DNA from: Phlebopus portentosus
Lineage: Eukaryota; Basidiomycota; Agaricomycetes; Boletales; Boletinellaceae
Reading direction: 5' to 3'
DNA length: 64,000 nt
Assembly: GCA_037892935.1 (NCBI GenBank)
Contig: JAYXKI010000003.1
Coordinates: forward strand, 1,364,001-1,428,000
The notes below the pieces were generated by a model. The model was not told where the DNA came from. It saw nothing but the letters and a program-made list of their open reading frames with translations, and did no database searches. The stretch's first letter is position 1. Every line of letters starts with the position of its first letter. This document shows, piece after piece, positions 11,650 through 23,506 of the stretch. A program made the translations under genes and the position numbers.

Positions 11650-12929
11650 TCATGTCATCTGCGTCTCAAGGCCTTCTAATACGGTATTTTGTTTCGGTTC
11701 AGGCTGGGGTCTCGATGGAGGAGGCGGGGACGGTTTCATGGCGTGGTTGTATTCGAAAATTATGACGATAGCGAGAGAGAATACGCCCAGAGCCACTGGT
11801 GTTTATCAGATAGTATACTCAGAGGAAGAATGTAATACTTACTGACTGATCTGTACATGTTCTCCCATTTTAGTTGTTCAGTCATCGTCCGCATCTCGCC
11901 TATTGAGACGATAGCTTTGTTTAATACTTCCTGGAGATTGACAATACGGTTTGGATATGAGAGTAGAAAGAGAATAAATGCTACTGACCTCGATTCGAAT
12001 GTCCATCTGCTTGAGATCAGTCTTTGACTCGGTCTTTCGATTATCTACATCCATTTGGAGTCTGGATAAATATGAGTCTTGAGATCCGAGCTACCGTGCA
12101 GAATATTTATGACTTACTCGTGCTTCAGATTTGCAACGTCCGACTTCATCTTCCCGTCCAAGTTGTCAATGTCGCGCCTCAGAGCAGCTAGAGTCGTCCG
12201 TAGCGTCGTAGAGTCATTCCGTTGTCGTAACGAAATTTCGTTACGAGCTTCAGACAATGCGGCGCGGAACAAATACGCTTGCTAATGACAGATGACGGAT
12301 GAGTTAGTTAGTCCGTGTGACAACAATATTGATACTCGTATGCATACGTTTTCGAGATCCTTTTTACTCAATGCTTCCTTCTTGACTCGTCCGATACGAT
12401 CAACCAGTAAGGCACGAGTAGCACGCATGAGACTGTTCGCTATACTTTCCGGGAACGTCCTCTCCAGCGCGAGGTACAGTCGATGGGTGTCGAACGGAGG
12501 AGTCGCGTAGGTGTGCAAATAGGCCGCATTTTTATTCCCATCTTGCTCGGGTAAGGCAGGGAGGTTTGACTGGACGATGGCGTTTTGGTTGGATGCTTCT
12601 TGGTTCTCTGCGTATTCCTTTGCGCCGGCGTATGGATGGGCTTGGGCCTCGCTGCCAGGCGGGGGAGGCGGTGGTGGCGGAGAAGCGGCTGCGCTTGGGA
12701 CGACGGGTGAGCTTTGTTTTTGGTCGGGTTGAGGATGGTGCTCGGTACTAGATGATGGAGGGTGTTCTGGTACAGTAGCGTCCGTCCCTTCGGTTGGCCG
12801 ACCGGGTTGGGGATCGGACATAGAGTGCGAACTGCTGGACGAACTTGGGAAGTGGACATTGCTGGAAATGAGTCTGTGCGTTCTTGGACATGTTGAATGC
12901 CGCGAGGCTACCCTGAGTGCAGCCAGCAT
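11650..12929 (-). CDS. MCUR1/CCDC90 (DUF1640)-type mitochondrial coiled-coil membrane protein
   Basis: Model: complement of join 11650-11795, 11843-11930, 11989-12061, 12118-12281, 12348-12929; 350 residues. Exon 1 begins with a presequence-like stretch ([20 protein letters not shown]), then a long disordered Pro/Ser region with a PPPPPPPP run. The conserved DUF1640 part starts at [20 protein letters not shown] and continues through [22 protein letters not shown] long coiled coil follows ([34 protein letters not shown]). One hydrophobic segment ([16 protein letters not shown]) precedes a Pro-rich tail. The family is mitochondrial inner membrane (yeast Fmp32, human MCUR1 and CCDC90B) and is linked to respiratory complex assembly and calcium uniporter function. 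The exact role in this fungus is unknown. Confidence 0.85.
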
Positions 12930-13099
12930 TATTGTCGCGGGTGTTGCACTAGTGTGGTGAGTTCAGGTGAGCATGTACGATTGAAGGGCGGGAGCGCGTC
13001 GATCGGATCGTCAGAAAGCACGTTTCCCGCGTCCGCGGCTGTGCTCATTTTTCAGTCGGTCGAGACTGCCCTACTCACACTTCTACCCGTGTCTTCGTC
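12930..13099. promoter_or_regulatory. Divergent upstream region, DUF1640 gene and FAF1-like gene
   Basis: 170 bases separate the two divergent ATGs. No TATA box is apparent. Shared regulation is inferred from spacing only. Confidence 0.5.
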
Positions 13100-14333
13100 A
13101 TGACGCAAACCAACGAAGAAACCACGGATTATAACAAAGAGGACCTCTTAGCTCTGCTTCAAGCTCACGGACAGGATTTTCTGTCTTCGTTCGGCTCGTG
13201 CCTCAATCATCCTCTCAACCCAGCCGAAAGCGGAGAAAACTTGAGCCCAAAGCGTCTAATTCTGACGCAGACGAAGCATCGGATGATGAATCGACTGGAA
13301 TAGAGATATCTTCGGAGGAGGATGACTCGGACGACGGTGATTATTCTGAAGAAATGAACGATGAGGAGGATGAACAGCGTATGTCAATGTGTTCATCAAA
13401 TTTCTCCATCGTGTGTTGACTGGCTTCAAAGGCCATGATGATGAGTTTCGAAGCGACGCATTACAAAGAAAGCAGCCAGAGGTAGTCGTGTTTTCTGGAG
13501 GGACCCAGTCAACTGGCACGAAGATGTCAAAATCGCAAGCGAAATCTTTCATGGTGAGAGATCTGAACTATGATATTTTTTATTTCCGCGCTCATCTTAT
13601 TCCCAAGTCTTCAAAAGTATCGAAACTACGACAAGAAGTGAACGAAGCTGGAACAAACGAGAATGGAGATGACGATAGCGAGCTCGAAGAAGAACGGTGC
13701 ATCTCATCAACACTACTACTTCAGCAGACGGAACTGACTTGAGACGCAGGACGAATGTGCAGAATGACAAGCTATTGCACAAACTCGTGCATACTCAGCT
13801 TTGTCGGGATCGCTAAATCACGAGCTCGACCTCACGCCGGCTCAGCGGCGCAAAGCGTTGGACGGACGTGTGATGGAGATTGCTGGTAATGCAAAGCTCG
13901 GGAAAGGCGAGTCGATAGTTAGGCAAGAGGAACGCAAGAAGGCTGCTAAGAAGGTCCGAATGGGCCTCGAGAGGAAGGTTGACGAAAGGCGACGCAAAGC
14001 CGTCGAAGAGGTCCGTGACAAATTTGCAATTCATTTTTCGTTTTGGATAGCAGGGATTGCTCACGTTTGGTTCGGTTCTTTCAATCATCCATTTTATTTT
14101 ATTTTCAGGCGAAGGATTTGGGCAATTACCATCGAAGTATCAAACATCTGTTCGAGGCAGATGAGAAAAAGCGGTCGGATCGCAGAAAGCGAGAACGAGG
14201 ACTTAAGCTTGGGGTTGGCAAGTTCTCGGGCGGTGTATTGAAGCTCAGCAGGGACGATATTGCCTCGGTGCGAGGGAATGCTAGACCCACACGGGGTAAA
14301 GGTGCTGGTAGGAAGGGACCTGGGCACAAATAA
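13100..14333 (+). CDS. FAF1: Ribosome biogenesis protein, FAF1/C1orf131 family, with apparent frameshift
   Basis: Yeast Faf1 is needed for early 40S subunit processing. Most likely exons are 13100-13182, 13224-13378, 13432-13553, 13608-13696, 13750-14010 and 14109-14333. Family features are EDLLALLQAHGQDFL at the N-terminus, an acidic stretch, PEVVVFSGG, KLLHKLVHTQ, SLNHELDLTPAQRRKALDGR, NAKLGKGE and the C-terminal signature VGKFSGGVLKLSRDDI. The conserved HTQ-LLSGSL segment is split over two frames at 13799-13803 (a CTTTG run). No GT-AG or GC-AG intron repairs this; one extra T would. The first intron is short (41 bases as modelled) and its donor GTCTTC is weak. The gene is either damaged or carries a one-base assembly error. 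It diverges from the DUF1640 gene across 170 bases. Confidence 0.75.
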
Positions 14334-14617
14334 CGCTTGACACGTTCAATGTGATGTCCCATTCTCGTTCTCCTCTTGCTTTGACTTGGGCTACATGAAC
14401 GCTCGAATTTTCTATTACATAACTGACCGCCCAGCGGCTTCGTTCATATTACAGCTCTAGTCCAATAGATACAATGGTAAGGATACATATGCGAGTGCGT
14501 ACAGAAGTCAAATGCATGCGATGAATCCAGGGTCTATAATGCATCATGAAATCAGTCATAACAAAAACATGAACATGAAAATGTCATCAAGACGTCGAGT
14601 GGAAATTAATGAATGGA

Positions 14618-16745
14618 TCAAGCGTGGAAGATGCGAGAGTGCCGGCGAGACCCTTCGTACGACTCGTCGCTCTCTGTGCTTGACGTGCCGGTGCCCCATG
14701 GGTATTCAGGTGAATGTGGACTGCGATCAAGAGAGCATTTAACGATCAGTTGAATGAGTAAACCCAATGCAACGGAATCACCTACCGATCGACGGGCCGC
14801 CCATATTCATCAACGTAATTGGAGTCAGGTCTACTCGGGTAGGAGACCTCCGTCACATACTGGGATTGAATATGCGGAGGCTGGCCTCGCGCTAGCGTCT
14901 CTCGAGAACTACAAGCAACACAATCATGTATTTAGAATGAGAAGCTCTCTACTATTAATCTATATGCATAGATCAATGAACAAAACTCACTCATAGACTC
15001 GCTCCCCGTCTTCATTAACGACGACTATATCAGGATGCGAAGATATCTGAGACGACACAGTTCTATCGTCGTCTTCAAACAGCGCGCTTCTGGCTAACGG
15101 CGTTGCCGCAGCGTGATATGACGGACGTCGATGTGCAGTCATAGCAGGAAGACGTTTATTCTTGTAGTAATTCAAGTTGCGAGGACGAAGATGCATACTA
15201 CAGTTCCATATGATACAAATAAAAAAAGAGTAAGGGTCAACCCAAAATAACGAAAGAGAAAAAGAGAAGAGAAAGGTGCTCAAGAAGGGAAGGGGGAGTG
15301 GAGCTAATGAGAGGCTTGCCTTCCAAGCTCTGAATCGAGGTATTGGACTTTGGGTAGGTTGGAAGAATAGGACCCAGAAGAATATCCGTCAGAAGAATAA
15401 CGACTACTATCAGTACCTCCAACCCTGTAAGTTTGAGCAAAGAATTAGTGGCTATTCGGATCGAAGGCCGAGATTGACGAACCGGAAAAGTTCCCTGCCA
15501 TTTTCGTCTTCGATGATATATTGTTTCCTGCGGAGCATTGGGGTATTAAATTTCCAAGCGTCGACTCTGCCCGTAGGAACAATTAACAAAAGTTTTAAGA
15601 GATATGCATTTTTCCGACTTGCTTGTAAAGCTCGTTTCCAGCATTGTCATGGAAAATGACTGGAGTGCTCCCTGGGATAATGTAGTATGTGTCGTCTCTG
15701 TTCGCACGCAGATGTGCTGTATCACGATAATCCTGGTAACGCATGAAACCATCTTCCTCGTTTCCGACCTATACAACAATAATAAGATACTGGACAATGC
15801 TCGTAACAGATTGTTTTATACCTCAAGACCTTCCCCAAAGTCGGTAAAAATCAGATAAGGTCGCCGGAATTCGTAGCGATATTCGGGACGCGACATCCTA
15901 GGAGGCGACGGATAGAAGGACTCAGATGCATGGCGGCGATGACTTCTGTAGTTTTCTCTTATTGTCTGCAAGCACGTCCGTTAGTGTTCTAGGTATACAA
16001 TACGAGAAGGCGTACGGAAGGCGCAACAGGGACTCTGCGACTCATACTTCGCGAACTCGTACTCAAAGCCTTTCTTTGCGTATACGGCGTTCCTCGGTCA
16101 TGACTCCGCATGTCGCCAATGAAAGTAACTTTCTGACTGCTAGAATGCGAGGAGCCGGAGTGATCTGAAGGAGCAATGAAAACTGTAGGAGGGTTTTGTC
16201 CTGATCTTTCCGTTCCAACGAAACCCAGCTCGCCAGGGTGTTCCGAACGAACGCCGTCAGTGTGATCATCAAAGTGGTGATGGATATGGTCAGGCTCGTC
16301 ATCTTCTCGGATAACACGAGGAATAGCACCGTGCCCGTCCTGTGAATGTGCCGAGGAGAAAGTCTCGTACAGTCGGCTATGAGGATCATGCAAATCGTCT
16401 CCCAAGTCACCATGATGCAAGTCATGGTCCTCATAGTCGTCATTATGCGAATGAAAAAGCTGCGGTGGAGGGACAGGCCGTGGTGAACCTGTGTCGCTGA
16501 CAGGAACGTGGATAACTTCTTGCACAGGGCTTAAGGGCCTCGCGGTCACCACAGATGTCTGCTCACTTCGCCCGCGTCGACCTGAGTTCTTTCGCTTTAG
16601 CTGGCGAAGAAAGTGGCATAGTCAGTTGTAAATACAAAACAACAGCATATCACAGAGAAACATACGAATTTCGGAAGCTGCCAAATGTAATTTTCGATCA
16701 ATGCTGTGTATATCAATCGTCTAAGCAATGACTTACGAGTGGCAT
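14618..16745 (-). CDS. Unknown conserved-looking protein with His-rich N-terminal half, 505 residues
   Basis: Model: complement of join 14618-14720, 14786-14908, 14991-15197, 15320-15424, 15483-15566, 15623-15768, 15822-15965, 16016-16600, 16666-16677, 16737-16745. I do not recognise the family. The first two exons are tiny (9 and 12 bases, giving MPLLPKF). Exon 3 is rich in His, Asp and Ser. The middle is more ordered: RRPYLIFTDFGEG, DDTYYIIPGSTPVIFHDNAG and WKFNTPMLRRKQYIIEDENG look like a compact beta-rich domain. The C-terminus is Ser/Tyr/Arg-rich and disordered. Two introns (donors at 15622 and 15319) start with GC in the context AA|GCAAGT and AG|GCAAGC; both are needed to stay in frame. 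No membrane segment is seen. A membrane-associated or cytoskeletal role is possible but not supported. Confidence 0.6.
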
Positions 16746-17228
16746 GATTGGCGATGCAAAGTCAGATCAGAGGGACCTTCCAGGATGCGCGAAGCGGGAT
16801 AGATGAAGGTAGAGAGGATCGATAATGGAAGTAAGGGGCCAAAGAGGCCAGCTAGGGAAAAGGAAAACGGACGCGCGAGCCAGTGGCACTCATGTTTGAA
16901 GCAAGGCAACTGAAGGTGAAAACTCAACAGCGACCTGACGGAAACCATGCCCTTTTTCTTTGGAAGCGTCTCCTTGGAACGTTGCGATGGAACGTGGTCT
17001 TCGCTTATTGCCCGGAGACAGATTTGCCCCCGAGTTGATCTGAGCAAAAACCTTTCCCACGATTATAAAACTTCCAGATGGACAAATTTGGCTTAGCATT
17101 GCTCATTGAAGGTACCGAAGCCGTCCATGTCTACAACACGTGTAACTGCTTCGTGGCTTCGCAATTGAAAAGGCTATCAATGACTTATGAATATAGAAGA
17201 ATAGAATTATGGGGTTGCGTGGCGTTAG
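16746..17228. other. Intergenic region between two reverse-strand genes
   Basis: This 483-base region contains the 5' end of the 505-residue gene and the 3' end of the ZNRD2-like gene. No additional gene is supported. Confidence 0.5.
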
Positions 17229-18500
17229 TCATGATCTACTATCACCGCGCAACTTGCGGATTTCGGTCAATGCTTGTAATACTTTGCTCATGGCTTCAGC
17301 CGTGCTCGCTATCGCACTGGGTTCTGCCGTCGCCGGATGACTTGCAATTGATGACAGTCTTTGAGACAGAGATTGCAGAGCCAGCTCGAGTGCCGAAGCT
17401 GAAGTCTCCAGTGTCTGTTCACACGCGTCAAAACGAACACTGAAAAATAGAAAATCATTGGGACCTCACATTGGATTTAGGATCTGATGTCGAATTCTTG
17501 AAGAGGGTGAAGGTCAATTATTAAAGATGAAATCTTATCATGGAGAATTGGTGACTTACATCGTTCCTCGCCGCGTGAGTACCGATATCAGCGGTATTTA
17601 CAATGGTTTCCTGAGACGCCTGCAAATGATCAATTGTCAAGAACGGGGCAACACGAATTGATAGAACTTACAGGATACAACGGTGCCTTTCCCTTCCTGC
17701 CATTTTGAACAGTCGGGAGATTAGAAACTGGGACATTGCCAGACCCGGATGGTACAATCGTGGTCGAACTCGACGCTGCTCGTTGTTCTGCAATGACCAA
17801 ACGTTCCCAACCATCAGCATCCTTTTCGTCGACATACACAGTGCCGCAAGCAACACATTCCTTTGGTATGTCAGCTCATAGAGCCTCGATCGCTTTTCAA
17901 ATGACTTGCCTTCCTTGGATCTCTTCCCCCAACAAGTGGAGGCCTTACTAGCGGGACACCGTAACAGCGCTCGTTGGGGCATTCGTCAGCAAGCATAGTC
18001 CATCCCTGGTTTAGGACATGTCAGTACAAGTCGATTCTCAATATTATAGTCATACCTTCAAGAGACGGACGCCAATCTCAGCAGATGCGGCATCCGATTG
18101 TTCACGCCGGCGAACACTTTCAGCAGTTTCCACAGGAAGAGCGAATGTTGGAGAGCTAAGTCTACTTGACACGTCCGTAGGCGGCGTTGATGAGCGTGAA
18201 ATACGCGTTCCCGAGCTGACTGTGCTCGGAGATGATTCCCTAGCTACAGATGGTGAAACCGCAGAACTCGGAGCAGAGGTTCGACCTGCAGTATGTGAGA
18301 ACAGTCATTGCTGCGCGAGCTAGAAGCTTACTTTGAGGATCACCATCACAATTCGCGCAGAACATGGTGACTGGAGAATGACCTTTCGGCGAACGCATAA
18401 GAGGCACCCGACAATTTGTATGTGGACAGGCCTCATCGGTAAGGACCCAGCCTTTGAGCATATACTCACCTAGCTTGCTTGAGACGTCGAAAACAGACAT
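17229..18500 (-). CDS. ZNRD2/SSSCA1-like protein with two zinc-ribbon domains
   Basis: Proteins of the Sjogren's/scleroderma autoantigen 1 family have a small zinc ribbon after a conserved helix; their cell role is poorly known. Model: complement of join 17229-17414, 17470-17496, 17560-17619, 17672-17860, 17910-18005, 18056-18285, 18332-18500; 318 residues. Copy 1 (residues 1-60) reads VSSKLGEYMLKGWVLTDEAC with CX4C, then CX2C in FCANCDGD. Copy 2 (near residues 125-175) reads EIGVRLLKGWTMLADEC, again CX4C, with ECVACGTVY as CX2C. A C-terminal helix (TSASALELALQSLSQRL) follows. The intron at 17861-17909 uses a GC donor (AAG|GCAAGT). The last two junctions are uncertain: a strong TTTTTCAG at 17440-17447 suggests another acceptor, but it would leave an intron of only 30 bases. 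Confidence 0.8.
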
Positions 18501-18715
18501 TAAGATAACTCGGTATCGGAGTTGCTGCCTGGATAATACCAATAGCCAGTAGTCTTCAGTGCTGTTGAATGAATGATGTCCAGTTAAGAAATTCGGATGA
18601 CATCGTGATGCCGGATATGGTATCGTCGATCTCCGTGATCTACCTCCGTTTCCTCCACGTCAACCGCTAACGCAGCCCTGGCTTGCACTCTCACACAGAT
18701 TCCTCGCGTCCTCGC
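18501..18715. promoter_or_regulatory. Divergent upstream region, ZNRD2-like gene and EDEM gene
   Basis: 215 bases lie between the ATGs of two divergent genes. No clear TATA box was seen. Confidence 0.45.
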
Positions 18716-21700
18716 ATGCACCGGCACAGGGCATGGCGGCATGCTGCACTCTCTGTCCTTCTCATCGGTCTTGAATTATCCAGCTGGTCGACTTCATCAA
18801 GCTTAATTTTTTATGCACAAGCAAAAGGCTGGTCCTTCCGACAGAAGCTGGACGCGAGGGAGAAGACGAGGGAATTATGGAATCATGGGTTCAATAACTA
18901 CATGCAGCACGGTAATGTGACAAAGATTAGCAATACTCTAAGCTTCATCTGACTGCTTGAACATAGCATTTCCGTTAGATGAAGTTGGTGAACATTACCG
19001 CCACTGAGTATGCTGGTTCTCATACACGACACTATTTAGCTCATGCCATTATCTTGCGCCGGAAGGGGTCCGGATTGGGAGAATCCGTGAGTAGCATACA
19101 CTTTTATCTTCTAATAGTAAGATCCTGAGTGACTCGTAGCTATAACTATGCGAACAATGACGTTGCTGGGAATTTCTCCCTGACACTCATCGATGTCCTG
19201 GATACGTTCGTTGTGCTAGGCGACATAAGAGGCTTTGAAAGTGCTGTTCGAAACACTATCGATTGGGTTTCATTTGATGTCAACACTCGACCTCAAGTGT
19301 TTGAAACGACGATTCGTGTTCTAGGCGGTTTGTTGTCTGGTCACATATTCGCTTCAGACCGTGCAAGCCAGTTTTATTTGGTGAGCTCAATTATTTTAAA
19401 GACAGGACGTACGTTTAACAAGGGATCTGGTCAAGCCTTGGTATCAAGGTGAGCTATTGAAAATGGCGAAGGATCTGGGGCAGGTGAGATTAACATGTAC
19501 GGCATTTTCATGTCTGAAGCCGATCCACATATAAATAGAGATTATTGCCTGCCTTTGATACACCCACTGGAATACCGTATAGTCGTGTAGGTTTCACCTC
19601 ATCTTCGTCGAGGCTTTTGATAACAGCAATAACTTTTCCAGATAAATCTTCGGCACGGCGTGCCATTGGGAGAATCGCACGACACCTGTAGATACGATCC
19701 TATTTCTATTTCAAGCGATCGTCTCTGATTCAGAATTGACAGGTACTGCAGGAGCAGGATCTCTTATCCTTGAATTTGGGACTCTGAGTCGTCTTACAGG
19801 CGACGGTCGATTTGAGAAGGCTGCATATAAGGCCTTTTTCGCACTATGGAACAGGAAGTCCAGTATCGGACTTGTTGGTAACACAATAAATCATTACACT
19901 GGAGTAAGAGGGACAAACTTTCTAGCTAGTTATCCGTATCTGACCCAATCGCAACAGAAATGGTTGATACCTGAGGTGACGGGCATCGGTGCTGGGATTG
20001 ACTCATTTTATGAGTATGCGTTCAAGTGGTTCATTCTGAGCGGTAAGACCATCGTCTACCATGTTGCCTATGTTTCATCTTGGAAATTGCAGGAGAGGTA
20101 GAATTCCTGGATGTCTGGCATGAGGCATATGCTGCTATAATGCGATATGCACGAGGATTAGATAGTTTCTGGGTAAGTTAAGGCTCGTATTCTTCGGCAG
20201 GATGGTGCTGACCCCAAAAGTTCAGACAAGTTAGCATTCACTCCGGTGACCCTGTTTATAACACTGTAGACTCGCTTTCTGCTTTCTGGTCCGGCTTACA
20301 AGTCCTCGCTGGTGACATTGAAAATGCTATCAAATCTCATCTTATCTGTACGTTTCCATTTATCGATTAGCGTACCAACTCTTACCCTTCAAAGATTGGA
20401 ATCTATGGAAGAGAAATTCAGGACTACCCGAAGTATGGGACATAAACTACATGCAGGCTGTCGCCACACAATATCCTCTAAGACCAGGTGCGCTTTTATC
20501 TGATTAATGCTTTGTCCTATAAGCATGTCTAATTCGACACAGAGTTCGTGGAATCTACATATTACTTATATAGAGTATGTTCATCCAATAGTCTGTACAA
20601 GTCTCTAACACTCATGGCAAGTGTCCAGGCAACACGAGATTCATTATATTTGGATATCGGAGAACGGGTGCTCTATGATCTTATACTCCGATCTAAGGTT
20701 CCTTGTGGGCTGACAGGCATAGCTGACCTACGGATCAATAAACGCGATGATAGGATGGAGTCATTTGTTTTATCTGAGACCTTGAAAGTACGTATGTTGG
20801 TTCTGTACTGAAGTGCTGCTGTAAAGGCTCATATTCTATAACAGTATCTTTATCTCTTGTTTGACGAAGAAAATCCATTACACAAAGATGATTCCAATTT
20901 CGTATTCACCACAGAAGGGCACATCTTAACACTTGGATCTCAATATATGAGACCGATGTCCAAGGCCCGCAGAAGGCTTCGTCGTGCGGAAAATCTGACC
21001 TGTCCAGTCTATCATCCTCCTATGGTTGGAGTGAGCGGTGAGGAGGGCGACGAAACAGGGCTTATTACTGGAATTCTTCATCGATCAGACTTCGACTATG
21101 CCAGAGCACTCGTAGGAGCGGCATCAGGTGAATCGGATGAAGCGTGGTGGTCACCATATGGGAAATGTGACGTACCTACTGGAGACCTTTACGTGAGTAT
21201 TAGGCTTCGTAACTGACTAGTCCATGTTTTCTGATTTGTTCTATCTGGTTAGTCTTATGACTTCGTCCTATCAGCTGATGGGAGACACACCGAAGAGGAT
21301 CCGAGTCCAAGCCATCAAAAGTTATTTGAAGTTCACGACGGCTTCATGATACAAAATGTCAGCGGTATTCGAACACATATCGTGAGCCGACTTGATGGAA
21401 AAGGCTATGATATTGTTAAGCGTGCGTCGATTAGTATAGAAATTTGGGCATACACTGAGCTTCAGATGCAGTCGCGCAATATCCTGTTCGTCGAGGGCAA
21501 ACGGTGTATATCAATGACACCAGCTTGCAATTGGCCCCGTTAAAGAGCGCTGCACCAGCGGAATTATATGGTAGCGAAGGTTTTCCGGCAGGCCGCGCAC
21601 CGGATGTCCCCTTGCGTTTCTTTGTACACGACGAACCCTCTCTCTTGGTGCAACCCGGAGGGTCAGACGTAGAACTCAAGATTACTTCCTTCTCGTCGTC

Positions 21701-22253
21701 GTTCGGCGGAGATCCGTTCTCACAAACGCAGTGGGTTTCTGGAGCAGGCAAGGGGATCGGAAGCAGGGTAATCCGTGTGCCGTCCAATCGACTAGGCTGT
21801 GAAGCATATCAGTTCGAGACGGAACCTTCTCCCCTGTTGGATTCGGTTGTGCTAGTACTTCGCGGGTCATGCACGTTTCTTGAAAAGCTCGTTCATGCGA
21901 AGCGGGCTGGCGCTAGAGGAGTCATAGTAGTGACAGATATTGATATGCCCATCAATCCGTCTGCGGAGGTCTCTGAATTAGAAGAATTCGCAAGAGATTC
22001 GCTAGAGGAAGCCGTGATGGTCGCAGTAACGCGCTCTGCTGGGGAACAAATATCGAGGTTGTTGGATGCGGCCGAAAAGCAGGGGAGTGCGGATGTTCTG
22101 GTGTCTGTCGAACCGGAAGGTCAGGCCGGGAGGTCGCAAGCGGAGCCTTCCAATATTAACGAATCTTCCAAGAAGGAAGACACGAAACGCTCTGTCAATA
22201 AGGTTTTGTATCTGAACGGGCATCCTCTTCTGAATACTAGATTACTTATTTAA
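18716..22253 (+). CDS. EDEM/Htm1-type alpha-1,2-mannosidase (GH47) with PA domain
   Basis: EDEM proteins trim mannose from misfolded glycoproteins in the ER and so mark them for ERAD. Exons: 18716-18911, 18967-18983, 19040-19086, 19140-19380, 19436-19483, 19539-19586, 19642-19687, 19743-19903, 19958-20042, 20093-20172, 20221-20347, 20395-20487, 20543-20574, 20629-20787, 20845-21192, 21253-21421, 21472-22253; 892 residues. A signal-anchor-like hydrophobic stretch ([13 protein letters not shown]) precedes [22 protein letters not shown]47 landmarks are [65 protein letters not shown] and the terminal [10 protein letters not shown]. The last exon carries a protease-associated domain ([20 protein letters not shown]). 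There is no HDEL-type tail; the C-terminus is LNTRLLI. Confidence 0.93.
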
Positions 22254-22420
22254 CGTTTAAATGTTATTTGCTTTCGTGACAAGGAATGCCAAATGGATAT
22301 TAATCTATTCCGTACTGATGCTGCAGAACGAGCGACATACAAATCGCGAAATCTCCATCCTGGATGCAAGCCGAAACAGATGAATCTATAAATCCTTCGA
22401 TTCAAAGATTCAGAATACTT

Positions 22421-23187
22421 TCACTCGTTGAACTCGATAATCGAATACGCCGGAGCATCAAGTCTTTCTTGGCCTTTAAGGAAGCTCACGGCGAGGATGA
22501 AAAGGTAACCAATGGTTTTCCCGCCTTGTTTTGCAACAAGTTCGCCCGCTGCCTTCGCAGATCCACCTATCAATGCAAAGAGGGATTACTATAAGTCATG
22601 TATCAATCAGCGACCATTAAACGTACCAGTAGCTATGACGTCGTCAACGACCAACACGATCTGTCCCGGCTTGATGCTATCTGCTTGCATCTCGAAGATA
22701 TCCTGATGAGAAATAGGAGAGAAAAGATAGTCGGCAATTGATCATAAAATCCAGCAGTTGTTACAAGATTTACCTCTCCATACTCCTTCTCATATACGGC
22801 CTGAACACATGGGCCGGGTAGCTTTCCGCGCTTTCGAACTGGAACGAAAGCTGCACCGAGGCGGAGGGCCAGGGACGGGCCGATAAGGAATCCACGAGCG
22901 TCGAGCCCGACGATGACGTCTATTTTTCGGCTGGGCGCATCAGCTGGGATGCGCGGAATGACGGTGGTAGTGATGTGGTGGGTGAAATGGGTTAGGAGGG
23001 TCTCGAAGGCCAGAGGCGAGCGGAGGATGGGGAGGAAATCTTGAAACAGGATGCCCTTGATAAGTCAAGAGCAAATTATATGCTTGTTAGATGGGGGAGT
23101 TGGTACGAGATTTGGACAGTTTTGTACCTTCTTGGGGAAATCAGGGTATTCAGCCAGGTGGCTCTTGATGAACTCGACGTCGGCCAT
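22421..23187 (-). CDS. APT1: Adenine phosphoribosyltransferase
   Basis: This enzyme salvages adenine with PRPP to give AMP in the cytosol. Model: complement of join 22421-22566, 22627-22702, 22774-23055, 23128-23187; 187 residues, the usual length. Motifs seen: YPDFPKKGILFQDFLPIL at the N-terminus, VGLDARGFLIGPSLALRLG, VRKRGKLPG, the YEKEYGED loop and the PRPP-binding motif VLVVDDVIATGGSAKAA across exons 3 and 4. It ends LDAPAYSIIEFNE. It converges with the EDEM gene, the stops being 168 bases apart. Confidence 0.95.
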
Positions 23188-23506
23188 GGTGATAGCAGGA
23201 TGATGAAAAACGGTGGAAGATCATATCATCACATTCAATGGGGATGCTGAGCGAGCGAGAAGAACTCGGTTCCCATTGGCACGTTCTATATGTCGATCCC
23301 GTTTTTATCTCGCCCAATCCCGATGTAATCTTAGAATACTTTCCTCATACTTATTATGTTCTTGGTAGATAGTTGACTAGGAAGTTGAATTGACTTGGAG
23401 ACGAGAATGCATAACGCTTATGTATTCATATCACGTCTTGCAGCATAGTGAAAAAAAAAGTGCATGTATAGATGCGAGCAGGACAACAAAGTGTACATCA
23501 AGAATT

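Noticed and set aside
17440..17469. A 30-base intron in the ZNRD2-like gene ending at TTTTTCAG
   Set aside because: Too short to be likely. A 55-base intron ending at 17415 also keeps the frame. The strong acceptor leaves some doubt, noted in the gene entry.
19381..19435. A 25-base intron in the EDEM gene (donor 19381, acceptor at 19405)
   Set aside because: The later acceptor at 19435 makes a normal 55-base intron and joins FYL directly to the conserved PWYQGELL.
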